NCBI RefSeq assembly: GCF_009455625.1
Contig: NZ_QPEQ01000001.1
Coordinates: forward strand, 124,001 to 188,000
From: Paraburkholderia bonniea
GTDB taxonomy: Bacteria; Pseudomonadota; Gammaproteobacteria; Burkholderiales; Burkholderiaceae
Length of the DNA: 64,000 nt
Direction of reading: 5' to 3'
Shown: positions 1-9,955 of the stretch, piece by piece
Position numbering within the stretch: the first letter of the stretch is position 1
How the letters are laid out: each line of letters begins with the position of its first letter
Translations under genes and position numbers: made by a program
The notes under the pieces: model-generated
Told to the model about the DNA's origin: nothing
What the model saw: the letters and a program-made list of their open reading frames with translations, nothing else
The model's database searches: none

Positions 1-1164
1 CTTGCCCTGCTTGTCGTTTTTATGCTGACGGGTGTCATAAGCACATTACTCATCTGGCCAAAAACAACACCAACAGGCTCCGCCTGGTTCTGGATTTGCC
101 TGCTGGTTTTTCCAGGGCTCGCATGGTGCGTCGCATTTGGCTTACGCCTGCATTACTACGACGATGAAACAGCACGACTTCAAGCGGAAGCCGAGACACG
201 AGAACAGGATCGTGCAGAAACCATCCGCTTTGCGAGTGAACCGCTCGCTGTGTTAAGCAGCGTCTATCTTTGCGCCCTGGGCCCGGGCGCGGCCTATGGC
301 ATGACACAGCAAGCGATGACCCTGAATACGCAAAAGCCTTTGTCAGGCGGTCATTCCATCCGCCATACCGCATTGGCATTTTTAGGTGCTGACGTGCGGG
401 AGCGTTATAGCGATTGCTTTATCAAGCTGTTGAGCCAGATGCATGCGTCGCTTGAAACGATACCCCAGCATGTGCCACTGGATGTCCAGCTACAGATCTC
501 CGCCGATAAACATCAAAGCACTCTGCTGGCCCTATGGCAAATCTGCTGGCAGACATTCGGTTATCGCCCCGCCCCCGCTACCCTCCTGTCTCCTACTACC
601 GGCCTGATGTCCGTCGACACTTGGCTGGACATCCAGGGAGGCCCGGCTCTGGAGAAATTCACCCTCATCGTCTCGGTACAACTGCACGACACCCCACCTC
701 AAAATAGCACCGAAGCCGCCGTGGCCTTGCTACTCAACTGGGCACCGCTCGCGGAGCGTCACGGCCTGCAACCGCTCGCACGCTTGCACCGCCCGGTTGA
801 AGCAACAACCAACGCCCTTGACGATGCGCTGGCCACCACGCTGCTCTGGGGCGATGTCACCGCACCCGAAGTCAATCACCTATGGCAAGCCGGTCTGGAA
901 CCGCACGACAAGTCCGCACTCGTGCAAGGTGCATCGAACCTTGCCTTCGGCGTATCCCAAACCGAAGCCCTGTCAGGCATTCACGACATTGACGCGGCGC
1001 TGGGCCATCCCGGCGTTGCGTCAGGCTGGCTGGCCTGCGCCCTGGCGCTGGAACATGCTGCACAAAGCAGCACGCCGCAACTCATCGCATGCCGGGAAGG
1101 AACGCTCCGGCTGGCCATCGCCCAACCCGCGACACCAGCCAGCCACAAGGACCTCAAGACATGA
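1..1164 (+). CDS. Unidentified T6SS-linked membrane protein (5' partial)
   Basis: I do not recognise the family. The frame is open to the left edge of the window (seven codons before the first Met at 22 are hydrophobic and in frame), so the true start is probably upstream and the gene is 5' truncated here. The visible N-terminus has two hydrophobic segments (about residues 1-15 and 22-40 from the Met at 22), followed by a charged stretch and a soluble domain of about 300 residues. Its stop overlaps the tssM start as ATGA at 1161-1164, which argues for translational coupling and for a role in the T6SS membrane complex or its assembly. That role is inferred from position only. Confidence 0.7.
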   Translation, partial: LALLVVFMLTGVISTLLIWPKTTPTGSAWFWICLLVFPGLAWCVAFGLRLHYYDDETARLQAEAETREQDRAETIRFASEPLAVLSSVYLCALGPGAAYGMTQQAMTLNTQKPLSGGHSIRHTALAFLGADVRERYSDCFIKLLSQMHASLETIPQHVPLDVQLQISADKHQSTLLALWQICWQTFGYRPAPATLLSPTTGLMSVDTWLDIQGGPALEKFTLIVSVQLHDTPPQNSTEAAVALLLNWAPLAERHGLQPLARLHRPVEATTNALDDALATTLLWGDVTAPEVNHLWQAGLEPHDKSALVQGASNLAFGVSQTEALSGIHDIDAALGHPGVASGWLACALALEHAAQSSTPQLIACREGTLRLAIAQPATPASHKDLKT

Positions 1165-4100
1165 AGCAACGTGCCATTCCCGGATACTGGCTGGTCGTAA
1201 GTGCAGCGACCGTTGGCGTAGCAGTCATCGCCTGGTTCAAGGGTACAAGCCTGGACCAGTCGCCGTGGCACCGGGTCACTGTTGTGCTGCTGGCGGGTGC
1301 CTTGCTGATGCTGTTGCGCGGTCCCGTCACCGCTGCATGGCGGTTCGTCGCGCGGCGGGCTCCAAAAACCGAAAGCGGGCGCTACCGGCGCGATCCATCC
1401 GCGCGTGTGGGCATGATCCAGACACCAGAGATTAATCTCGCCTCGCAGCGCTATGCCAGCCTCCGCCTCGCCTTGCACACCCAGCACGGCTTCTTCTGGC
1501 GCTACCGTCGCCCCTGGCTTTTGCTCACTGGCGACGTTACAGCCATCACCCGCCTGCTCCCCGATCTCGCCGCACAAAACTGGCTCATCACCGCTGACGC
1601 CGTGTTGCTCTGGCATCCCAGCCACGCCAACGGTCAGCCCGACGAAGCCTGGCTCAGGCAGCTCTACAAGCTACGCCGCCGTCGCCCAATAGACGCAGTC
1701 ATCCTAACTATTAACGGAGAAGCCGAACTACCCACCACCTCACACAACAGATACAACCCAAACCCACACCACCTAACCCTCGCCCGCATCGCGCAAACGC
1801 TACGCTGGTCCGCCCCGGTCTACCTGCTCGACGTCGCGCACACCGACGCACCGGCCCATGGCCACACCCCGGTGATTGGCTGCACCTTCCCGCGCCACGC
1901 CGACGCCGCCACGATCGAAGCGCAACTACTCGACCTGCGCACCCGCCTCGGCAGCCGCAGCGTCAAACAGATCGGCCTTAATCGCAGCGACCTTTATCAA
2001 GCCACGCTGTCGAAGCAGCTCGACAGCCGCAGTCACCCGCTGGCGCAATGGCTCACCTCGCTCACGCTGCATCAGCGCCGCACCACCCGCCCGGGCGGTG
2101 CATTCTTCGCGCCGTACCCCACAGCAGGGGCAGAAACCACCAGCCTCGACCTCCCACTCTGGTCCCACCTGGCCGATATCGCGCGCCGTACACGTGGCCA
2201 GCGCACCGGCTGGCATCCGGTGACGGTGTGCGCCATCACCGCATGCAGCGTCATCAGCCTGTGGACCACCGGCATGCTGGTCTCCGGCCTGTCAAACGCG
2301 CGCGAGCTGCATCAGGCTAGTCAGGCCGCGCAAACGCTAGCCACTGCCCCCGATACCGCCGCACAACTTCGCGCGTTGCTCACCTTGCAACAGCAGATCA
2401 GCGATCTCGAAGCCCGCACGCAGCAGCACACGCCCCTATTGCGTCGCTTCGGCCTGAACCGCGACCGCGAGATTCTCGCCGCGCTATGGCCGCGTTACCA
2501 GCAGGCCAGCCAGCGTCTGCTCGTGCAGCCAGTGCAGCAGAACCTTGAAGCCACGCTGGCCGATCTCGGCCAGATGCCGGCCACGCAAGTCGACACGCAA
2601 GTCGATGAGCCGGCGAACCGCCTCGCCCTCAACGGCCACGCCACGCTTAAAACCTACCTGATGCTGGCCGAACCACAACGTGCTGACGCCGCCTTCCTCA
2701 CCCCGCAACTGGTTCAGCACTGGAGCACTTCGGCCAGCCTGAGCTCCGGCGAAAAATTCGATCTGTCCGAGCGCCTGTTGCGCTTTTACGCACAACGTCT
2801 GCCTGCGCATGAACCGTGGCGTATTACTCCGCGCCCCGAGATCGTCAACGCAGCGCGGCAAACGTTGCTCGCGGTCACTGGTGTGAAGAACAGCGAAGAC
2901 ACGATCTACCAGCGCTTGCTGCAGAGCCTCGGCAACAAGTACCCGGACCAGACGCTGGCCTCGCTGAGCGCAGGCACCGATACCCGTGGATTGCTGCGCA
3001 GCACGGCGAGTGTGCCGGGTGCGTTCACGCGTCAGGCTTACGAAGGAACGTTATCCTCAGCCATTGACGAAGCCGCGCAACGCAACGACATCGCCCACGA
3101 CTGGGTGCTAACGGGCACTACGCCGCAGACCCACGCACCCTCCGCACCCACTGCCGATGCTCTTAAAACCGCGCTGACACAGCGCTATTTCAGCGACTAC
3201 GCCAGCCACTGGCAGCGTTTCATGAACACGCTGCAATGGGCGCCCGCGCCGACCCTGCCCAGTGCCATCGAGCAGCTCACGCAAATGGCCGACGCCCGCC
3301 AGTCGCCGGTGCTCGCGTTGATGAAATCGCTCGACTGGCAGGGCCGGGCGGGGATATTGCAGGATTCGCTCTCCGACACACTGGTGAGCAAGGCGCAAAC
3401 CGTCTTCGCTAAAAAAACGGCCGCCCCGGATACGTTCAAGCCGATGGCGGCAGGCCCGCTCGCGGCCTCCTTTGGCCCGGTGCGGCAACTGGTGGCCGCG
3501 GATCCCGCGACAACGATGCAAAGCGACCTGAGCCTGCAGCGCTTCATGGAACGCGTGACCACGCTGCGCCTGAAACTGCAGCAAATCAGCGACAGCCCCG
3601 ACGCCGATACCCAGGCCCGGCAGATGGCGCAGGCGCTGTTTCAGGGCAAGGGCTCGACGCTGGCCGACACCCAGGCCTACGCGCAACTCGTGGCCGCGAG
3701 CCTCGGCGCGCAGTGGGCGGGCCTGGGCGACACGCTGTTCGTGCGGCCGGTTTCCCAGGCTACGCGCACCGTGCTGCAACCAGCGCAGGCCAGCCTGAAC
3801 GATGCGTGGCAGCAAACCATCGGCATCACGTGGCAGCGCGCGTTCGCCGGGCGCTATCCATTCGCTGGCACCCGGAATGATGCGTCAGTGGCCGAACTCA
3901 CGCGCTTTCTGCGGCGTGATGGCGGGCTGATTCCAGCGTTCCTCGGCACGCAGCTCGCAGGTGTGCTGGAACTGCAGGGCGACCGCTGGATGCCAGTCGC
4001 GCGCGACAGCCAGGCGCTGGCGTTCGACCCGGCGTTCCTGCGCGCAGTGAACACGCTGCAACGCCTCGCGGGCCCGCTGCTGGCCAGTGGCGAGGCGCAT

Positions 4101-4760
4101 TACCGTTTCGAACTCAAGCCGGTGCCGACGCCGGGCATTACCGATACCGTGCTGACGCTTGATGGCCAGAAGCTGCATTACTACAACCAGCGCGAGACCT
4201 GGCAGACGATGGCGTGGCCGTCAAACGACCCGCAGGCTACCGGCACCCGGCTGCAATGGCAGACAGCGCAGGCGGGCACGAACAAACACTTCGAGTTCAG
4301 CGGACGCTGGGGATTGATAAGGATGCTGGAGCAGGCGGAGGTGGAGCCGCTCGACGGCGCGCTCACGCAACTGACCTGGCAGGCTCGGCCTGATACCTGG
4401 GATACCAAATCGGCATCGTCTGGTGTTGAAACCAGCGCAACGCAACAGCAGGCGGAGCAGGCGAATGAACCTGATCCACAGAGCCTGACCGCGCATGGCC
4501 CGCGCGCGGCTGCACCGGAAGTGCTGACGTATCCGGTCCGTTACCAGATGCGTACTGAGGCAGGTCAGGGCCCGCTTGAACTGCTGGCGCTAAGGGGCTT
4601 CGTGTTGCCGCAGCGGATTTTTATAGAGCCGGGCGGGAAGGCTCCGGCGGGCACGCGGCAAACCGCTCGCAGTAATACGCGGCCACCGTTGCCACCGTTG
4701 CCACAAGCCGCACTGGAAGCGGCCCGCCATGCGGTGGTGCCGCTGCCTGAAGACCTTTGA
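1161..4760 (+). CDS. tssM: T6SS membrane-complex protein TssM (IcmF family)
   Basis: TssM spans the inner membrane and, with TssL and TssJ, forms the trans-envelope complex that docks the T6SS baseplate. I chose the ATG at 1161, which overlaps the preceding stop as ATGA, giving 1199 residues, a normal length for the family. Two membrane segments lie at about residues 9-26 and 38-56, then a cytoplasmic domain, a third membrane segment at about 352-372, and a long periplasmic IcmF-related region ending in the beta-rich C-terminal domain that binds TssJ. Where many TssM proteins have a Walker A loop (GxxGxGKT), this one reads LLTGDVTAIT at about 121-130, with no lysine, so it probably does not bind or hydrolyse nucleotide. 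The C-terminal tail is proline-rich. Identification rests on domain layout and neighbours. Confidence 0.88.
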   Translation: MKQRAIPGYWLVVSAATVGVAVIAWFKGTSLDQSPWHRVTVVLLAGALLMLLRGPVTAAWRFVARRAPKTESGRYRRDPSARVGMIQTPEINLASQRYASLRLALHTQHGFFWRYRRPWLLLTGDVTAITRLLPDLAAQNWLITADAVLLWHPSHANGQPDEAWLRQLYKLRRRRPIDAVILTINGEAELPTTSHNRYNPNPHHLTLARIAQTLRWSAPVYLLDVAHTDAPAHGHTPVIGCTFPRHADAATIEAQLLDLRTRLGSRSVKQIGLNRSDLYQATLSKQLDSRSHPLAQWLTSLTLHQRRTTRPGGAFFAPYPTAGAETTSLDLPLWSHLADIARRTRGQRTGWHPVTVCAITACSVISLWTTGMLVSGLSNARELHQASQAAQTLATAPDTAAQLRALLTLQQQISDLEARTQQHTPLLRRFGLNRDREILAALWPRYQQASQRLLVQPVQQNLEATLADLGQMPATQVDTQVDEPANRLALNGHATLKTYLMLAEPQRADAAFLTPQLVQHWSTSASLSSGEKFDLSERLLRFYAQRLPAHEPWRITPRPEIVNAARQTLLAVTGVKNSEDTIYQRLLQSLGNKYPDQTLASLSAGTDTRGLLRSTASVPGAFTRQAYEGTLSSAIDEAAQRNDIAHDWVLTGTTPQTHAPSAPTADALKTALTQRYFSDYASHWQRFMNTLQWAPAPTLPSAIEQLTQMADARQSPVLALMKSLDWQGRAGILQDSLSDTLVSKAQTVFAKKTAAPDTFKPMAAGPLAASFGPVRQLVAADPATTMQSDLSLQRFMERVTTLRLKLQQISDSPDADTQARQMAQALFQGKGSTLADTQAYAQLVAASLGAQWAGLGDTLFVRPVSQATRTVLQPAQASLNDAWQQTIGITWQRAFAGRYPFAGTRNDASVAELTRFLRRDGGLIPAFLGTQLAGVLELQGDRWMPVARDSQALAFDPAFLRAVNTLQRLAGPLLASGEAHYRFELKPVPTPGITDTVLTLDGQKLHYYNQRETWQTMAWPSNDPQATGTRLQWQTAQAGTNKHFEFSGRWGLIRMLEQAEVEPLDGALTQLTWQARPDTWDTKSASSGVETSATQQQAEQANEPDPQSLTAHGPRAAAPEVLTYPVRYQMRTEAGQGPLELLALRGFVLPQRIFIEPGGKAPAGTRQTARSNTRPPLPPLPQAALEAARHAVVPLPEDL

Positions 4761-4780
4761 AGACCTTTGACGATCTTTGA
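4751..4780 (+). repeat. Three 10-bp tandem repeats at the tssM stop
   Basis: The unit agacctttga occurs twice perfectly (4751-4760, 4761-4770) and a third time as cgatctttga. The tssM stop codon TGA is the end of the first unit. Slippage here would leave the tssM protein nearly unchanged but alter the spacing to tssA. Confidence 0.8.
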
Positions 4781-4837
4781 AAACCTCTAGCACGCAATGC
4801 GATCTGCTCACCCACCCCCTGGTGCTCTACCCCTGCC

Positions 4838-6451
4838 ATGCTGACAAACCTGCTGCGCACCCTCTCCGGCACCCATCCTCCCACCGCGCTGGCCCGCTCG
4901 GCACAGACGAACTGGCGCGACTGGCTGCAACCGCTCAGCGACACCGCAGCGGCAGGCACCGACCCCAGCTACGACGACGACTTTCTCGCGCTCAAAGAGG
5001 AGCTCGCCAAGCTCTCGGGGATCGACGACACCCGCGTGATCGAACTGGCCGAAGGCTTGCTGCGGCACACCGCGAAAGACGCACGCGTGGCCGTGTATTA
5101 CCTCTATGGCCGCATGCGCCGCGACGGCGCACAGGGTGTGGCGGAGGGGTTCGAGCTACTCGCGGCGCTGCTTGAGCGCTTTGGCGAAACCTTGCTGCCA
5201 CAGCGTACGGAAGCCCGCAAGGCGGCGCTCGAATGGCTCGCCAGCGCGACCTTTACCGAGCGCCTCGAACGGGTGCGCGGCCTCGACGGCGTGCCGCTCG
5301 AACGCACGCTGTCAGCGTTGGCGCTGGCCAGTGAATGCCTCGCCTCATGGCCCGACCCCGCACGACCCGAGCTAGGCCCGCTGCTGCACCACCTCAACCA
5401 GATAACGTCTGCCGCAGCGACCACAGGCACAGGCCAGCCTCACCAGCAGACCGACACCAGCCCGTCCTCCACGCCCACCGCGTCCGCAGGCATCAGCACA
5501 CTCAGCACGCTCACTTCCAGCCGCGATCTGCTCGACCAGGCACGCCAGATGGCGCAGTTTCTGCGCGCGCAGCCGCAGGGTTATGCCCCCGCCTGCCGCC
5601 TAATCCGCTGCGCGCGCTGGGACCTTCTCACCGAGCTTCCGCCGCATGACGCAACCGGCCGAACCCGGCTAGCTGCCCCGCGCCCCGAACTGCGCGCGCA
5701 TCTCAAGCGGTTGCTGTTGCAGCAGCAGTGGGGCGATCTGCTCGAAGACATCGAAGCGGCGTTTGCCGAAGCGGCCAACCATTTTTGGCTCGACCTGCAA
5801 CACGAGGCATTCATCGCCCAGCACAAGGCCGGGGGCGTTTACGCCGATGCACGCGAGCGCGCTGTCACCGACTGCGCGCTGATGCTGGAACGCCTGCCCG
5901 GCCTCGAACGCCTCGCGTTCTCTGACGGCACCCCCTTCGCCAGCGATGCCACGCTGGACTGGATCGCCAGCCACGCCAGCGTGCGCGACCTCGAACGGGG
6001 CGAGGCAATCATCAGCATCCCTACTGATACATCAAGCACGAGTACCGACTGGGCCGAAACCGAAATCCAGGCCAGCGAGATCGCCACGCAACAGGGGCTC
6101 GACGCCGCCTTCGCCTGGCTACAACGCTTGCCTGTCTGCGCGTCAGCCAACGCCGGTGAGCGCGAACGTTTCATCTGGCACCGAGTGATGGCGCGGGTAG
6201 CCGAACAAGCTGGGCGGCCGGATACCGCGCTGCATCTGCTCACGCTGCTCGATACCACGCTGGCGCGTTTCAACCTCAGCGCCTGGGAGCCCGCGCTGGC
6301 CTTCGACACCAAGCAGCACCGGCTGCGGCTGCTACAGGCCCGCGCCCAGCGCCGCGATGCCGACAGCGCCACGCTGGCCCGGCAGATCGACACGCTGCTC
6401 AGCGACCTGACCGCCCTCGACGCCGCCCGCGCAGTCACGCTGACTGGATAA
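4838..6451 (+). CDS. tssA: T6SS protein TssA, VasJ-type
   Basis: TssA proteins act at the baseplate and sheath of the T6SS, priming or stabilising tail tube and sheath polymerisation. The 537-residue product has an ImpA_N domain at about residues 15-135 (containing the LxYYLYGRMRRDG-like stretch after an ELAEGLLRHT helix) and a long helical C-terminal half with the RARWDLL and LLEDIEAAF segments seen in VasJ-type TssA proteins. A low-complexity Thr/Ser-rich linker at about 190-225 separates them. It lies 77 bases after tssM and 56 bases before tssF, consistent with one operon. Confidence 0.85.
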   Translation: MLTNLLRTLSGTHPPTALARSAQTNWRDWLQPLSDTAAAGTDPSYDDDFLALKEELAKLSGIDDTRVIELAEGLLRHTAKDARVAVYYLYGRMRRDGAQGVAEGFELLAALLERFGETLLPQRTEARKAALEWLASATFTERLERVRGLDGVPLERTLSALALASECLASWPDPARPELGPLLHHLNQITSAAATTGTGQPHQQTDTSPSSTPTASAGISTLSTLTSSRDLLDQARQMAQFLRAQPQGYAPACRLIRCARWDLLTELPPHDATGRTRLAAPRPELRAHLKRLLLQQQWGDLLEDIEAAFAEAANHFWLDLQHEAFIAQHKAGGVYADARERAVTDCALMLERLPGLERLAFSDGTPFASDATLDWIASHASVRDLERGEAIISIPTDTSSTSTDWAETEIQASEIATQQGLDAAFAWLQRLPVCASANAGERERFIWHRVMARVAEQAGRPDTALHLLTLLDTTLARFNLSAWEPALAFDTKQHRLRLLQARAQRRDADSATLARQIDTLLSDLTALDAARAVTLTG

Positions 6452-6507
6452 AACCAGCCGGATAAAACCAGCCCAACAATCTCAACCTGAGAGCCCGCAC
6501 CTAACCT

Positions 6508-8334
6508 ATGCACAGCCCGACCCAGGACAACGAGCTTCTGCGCTATTACGAAGCCGAAATGCGCTATCTGCGCGAAGCCGGTACCGAGTTCGCCCAAGCG
6601 TTTCCCGAGCGCGCCGGAATGCTCAACCTGGAGCGCACCGGCGAGCGTGACCCGCACGTTGAGCGGCTGTTCGAAGGCTTCGCCTTTCTGATGGGCCGCC
6701 TGCGCCACAAGCTCGATGACGAGTTGCCCGAGCTCACCGAGGGCCTGGTCAACATGCTCTGGCCGCATTACCTGCGGATGATTCCCTCGCTGGCGATACT
6801 CGAACTGAGCCCCATCGTCGATGCGGTACAGGCGCATGACGTGCTACCCGCCGGGCTCGAAGCCGCCACGGAACCCGTCACGCTGCCGCCCTCGGCATCG
6901 GGCCTCGCGGCCCCACCCGTTGAATGCCGCTATCGCACCACGCAAGCCGTCGATCTTTATCCGCTCACGCTCAGCGAAGCCAGCGCCGTCACCCGCGACG
7001 ATGGCCGCTCTGTGCTGCGCCTGCGGCTCGGCATCCTGCCGCAGGCACGGCGCGACGCGCTGCGTGTGCCGCGTCTGCGCTTCTATCTGCACGCCGAGCG
7101 CCCGGTTGCGCTGGCGCTGTACGCCGCGCTCACCGCGCCCCCGCATGCGCTTCAGGTGCGCGTGCCAGGCTATCCCGCCGACCACCCTGGCACGCCCCAG
7201 GCGATGCCCGGCCTGCGTTTCGCCGCTGCCGGGTTCGCTGCCGACGAACGCCTCTGGCCCAAGGCCGACAACGCGTTTGGCGGCTACCAGCTCCTGCTCG
7301 AATACTTCACCTTCCCCGAGAAATTCATGTTCGTCGACCTGCTCGGGCTTGATCTGCAAACGCTGCCCGGCAACGTGCCGCACCTCGATATCGAACTAAC
7401 GCTGGCCCACCCCTACCCCAGCGACATGAAATTTTCTGCCGACAACCTGCGCCTGTTCTGCACCCCGGTCATCAACCTGTTCCCGCTCGAAGCTGATCCG
7501 GTAACCGTCACCCAGCACGAGACCGAATACCGCGTGCAGGCCAGCGGCCACCACGGCCACCCAGTCGAGGTGTATTCGGTCGATGCGGTCGAAGGCCTCG
7601 ATGCAGCCTCTGCCACGCGCTTTGAGTACACGCCCTTCGCCGCGTTTCGCCATCGCGGCGGCATGCTGCGCCATCAGATGCCCGAACGGTATTTCCACAC
7701 ACGGATGCGGCGCGGCCCATCGGGGCGCTGCGATACCTGGGTGATGCTCGGTGGCCACGCGTGGGAACACGCCACCACCCTCCCCCAGGAAACGCTATCG
7801 CTATCCGTCACCGGCACCCACGGGATGCTGCCGCGCAACGGCCTGCGCCACGCCCGCATCACCCAGATGCGCAGCGGCTTTAGCCAGATCCGCGCCGTGC
7901 GCAACCTGAGCGCGCCGACGCTACCGGTCTACCCGCCCACCACCGACCGTTTCCACTGGCGCGTGCTATCGCATCTCGCCCCGAACTATCTGTCACTGCT
8001 CGATGCGGAAATGCTGCGCGGCGCGCTTGCGCTGTACGACTGGAGCGACGGCGAACTGAACCGGCGACGCATCGAAGCCATCACTCAGGTGAGCCACCGC
8101 CTGCTGCAAAAATTCGTCAGGGGTGCGCTGCAGCGTGGTGTTGAAATCGAAGTCACGCTCAACAGCCACGCATTTGCGGGCGAGGGCGATCTCGAACTGT
8201 TCGGCGCGATGCTGAACCGCTTTCTCGCGCTGTACGCCACGCTCAACCTGTTCACCCAGCTCGTGATCGTGTCGCAACCCACCGGACGACGCATCGAGTG
8301 GCCCAGCACCAAAGGCGAAGGAGCGCCGTTTTGA
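6508..8334 (+). CDS. tssF: T6SS baseplate subunit TssF
   Basis: TssF (VasA/ImpG) is a wedge component of the T6SS baseplate, binding TssG in a 2:1 ratio together with TssE and TssK. The 608-residue length is normal. The N-terminus, LLRYYEAEMRYLREAGTEFA followed by a RDPHVERLFEGFAFL segment at about residues 50-65, is highly typical of the family. The downstream tssG begins with a TTG codon overlapping this stop. Confidence 0.93.
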   Translation: MHSPTQDNELLRYYEAEMRYLREAGTEFAQAFPERAGMLNLERTGERDPHVERLFEGFAFLMGRLRHKLDDELPELTEGLVNMLWPHYLRMIPSLAILELSPIVDAVQAHDVLPAGLEAATEPVTLPPSASGLAAPPVECRYRTTQAVDLYPLTLSEASAVTRDDGRSVLRLRLGILPQARRDALRVPRLRFYLHAERPVALALYAALTAPPHALQVRVPGYPADHPGTPQAMPGLRFAAAGFAADERLWPKADNAFGGYQLLLEYFTFPEKFMFVDLLGLDLQTLPGNVPHLDIELTLAHPYPSDMKFSADNLRLFCTPVINLFPLEADPVTVTQHETEYRVQASGHHGHPVEVYSVDAVEGLDAASATRFEYTPFAAFRHRGGMLRHQMPERYFHTRMRRGPSGRCDTWVMLGGHAWEHATTLPQETLSLSVTGTHGMLPRNGLRHARITQMRSGFSQIRAVRNLSAPTLPVYPPTTDRFHWRVLSHLAPNYLSLLDAEMLRGALALYDWSDGELNRRRIEAITQVSHRLLQKFVRGALQRGVEIEVTLNSHAFAGEGDLELFGAMLNRFLALYATLNLFTQLVIVSQPTGRRIEWPSTKGEGAPF

Positions 8335-9419
8335 ATGCCCCCGAACGCAGCGCGCTAAGCGCTGAATCTCCCTCCGTGCACCAACCGCCCCCGCTCCTGC
8401 CCGCGTTGCTGCATCACGCCACGCAGATGAATTTTTTCCGCTTTTGCGAACTGCTCGAACGCGCCGCACCAGACCAGCCCGCGCTAGGCAGCACGGATTC
8501 GCCCGCGAACGAGGCCGTGCGTTTTCGCTCACGCGCACGGTTAGGCTTTCCGGGTCGGGAGATAGATGGCATTACGTATGATTTCAGGCATCCGCTGCGC
8601 ACCCCCACCGTGCGCACCACGTTTCTCGGGCTGTATGGCGTCGATGCCCGCATGCCGTCGTACTTCGTCGATGAAATCGCGCAGAACCACGATGGCGCGG
8701 AACCGCTGGCAGGCTTTCTCGACCTGTTCCATCACCGGGTGCTGACGCAGTACTACCGCGTCTGGCGCAAATACCGCTATCCAGCGGGCTTCCGTCATGA
8801 CGGCAGCGATCACGTGTCGCGCTGCCTGCTAAGCCTGATCGGCCTCGGCTTTGGCACAACACCAACAGCTCAGGCACTGGACCCACGCAAGCTGCTCTCG
8901 ATGCTCGGCCTCGCCAGTCAGAAAACCCGCACCGCCGAAGGCCTGGCAGGCGTGCTGCGGCACGCCGTGCCCGATACCAGCATCACCATCGAAGAATTCC
9001 ACCCCGTATGGATCGCCGTCGCGCCAGGCACGCCGATGCCGCTGGGCGAAAACTGTCTGCTGGGGCGAGGCTTTTACGACAGCAGCAACACCGTGCGCAT
9101 CGTGTTCGCGCCACATACGCGCGACGCCATGCTGAGGCTGATCCCCGGGCATGGCACCTCGCACAGCGAGGTGATGGCGCTGCTGCGCTTTTATCTCGGC
9201 TATGAAGCACAGGCGCAATTGGATATGTCCGTCAGCGCAGCACTGATGCCCGCCCAGCAACTCGGTTCACAGCAGGTTCGCCTGGGTTACACCACGCAGC
9301 TCAAACCCACACCGCCCGGCATCACACCCGCCCCATCCACACGAGTGCATCTGGGTGCCTGGCCCGGCGGCAACGGCCCACTGAACGCCACACAAAACAT
9401 AGAGAGAACTTCGCCATGA
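8331..9419 (+). CDS. tssG: T6SS baseplate subunit TssG
   Basis: TssG (VasB/ImpH) pairs with TssF in the T6SS baseplate wedge. The product is 362 residues. I chose the TTG at 8331, which overlaps the tssF stop as TTGA and has an AAGGAG ribosome binding site at 8318-8323, seven bases upstream. A GTG at 8298 in the same frame would add 11 residues but has no such site. The NFFRFCELLERAAPD segment near residue 30, RFRSRARLGFPGREI at about 65 and the LTQYYRVWRKYRYP segment near 140 match the family. The stop overlaps the tssJ ATG. Confidence 0.9.
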   Translation: MNAPERSALSAESPSVHQPPPLLPALLHHATQMNFFRFCELLERAAPDQPALGSTDSPANEAVRFRSRARLGFPGREIDGITYDFRHPLRTPTVRTTFLGLYGVDARMPSYFVDEIAQNHDGAEPLAGFLDLFHHRVLTQYYRVWRKYRYPAGFRHDGSDHVSRCLLSLIGLGFGTTPTAQALDPRKLLSMLGLASQKTRTAEGLAGVLRHAVPDTSITIEEFHPVWIAVAPGTPMPLGENCLLGRGFYDSSNTVRIVFAPHTRDAMLRLIPGHGTSHSEVMALLRFYLGYEAQAQLDMSVSAALMPAQQLGSQQVRLGYTTQLKPTPPGITPAPSTRVHLGAWPGGNGPLNATQNIERTSP

Positions 9420-9955
9420 GACCACCGGTTCGACACCGCACAGCCGTGCTGTGCGCCCTCCTGACGATGACGATGCTGAGCGGCTGCGGCGTGGGACAGG
9501 CAGTGAAAGACAGCACCGTGAGCGCAACGAAATGGCTCTTTACGACCCAGGTCAAAACCATGAAGGTGGACCTCGCCAGCCGCGCCGCGCTCAATGCCAG
9601 CGACGCTGGGCAATCGCTCTCAACCGTGGTGCGCCTGTACCAGCTCAAAACCCCGGACACATTCGAGCTGCTCAGCTACACGCAACTCCAGCAGCACGAC
9701 CTGAACCTGCTGAAAGATGACCTGCTGGCCACGCATGACGTCGTGCTGCAACCCGATGCCCAAGCCAGCATCACCGAGCCGATGAAACCCGATGCGCAAT
9801 ACGTCGGCGTGGTCGCCTTCTTCCGCAACACGGACGACAACGCAGTCTGGAAACTAGTCGTGCCGAAACAGCAGTGGAAGAAAACCAGCCCCGTCAGAAT
9901 CGAAGTGCGGGATAACGTGCTTGAGTTGAGGAAGATGAAGAAGGAAAACGGTTGA
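9416..9955 (+). CDS. tssJ: T6SS outer-membrane lipoprotein TssJ
   Basis: TssJ (VasD/SciN) is the outer-membrane lipoprotein that anchors TssM's periplasmic end. The 179-residue product starts with a signal peptide ending in a lipobox LSGC, with the lipidated Cys at residue 24. The body is beta-rich and contains the STVVRLYQLK segment near residue 70 and a YVGVVAFFRN segment near 130, both characteristic. It begins in an ATGA overlap with tssG and is the last recognisable T6SS gene in this direction; tssB, C, E, H, K and L must lie left of the window or elsewhere. Confidence 0.9.
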   Translation: MRPPVRHRTAVLCALLTMTMLSGCGVGQAVKDSTVSATKWLFTTQVKTMKVDLASRAALNASDAGQSLSTVVRLYQLKTPDTFELLSYTQLQQHDLNLLKDDLLATHDVVLQPDAQASITEPMKPDAQYVGVVAFFRNTDDNAVWKLVVPKQQWKKTSPVRIEVRDNVLELRKMKKENG

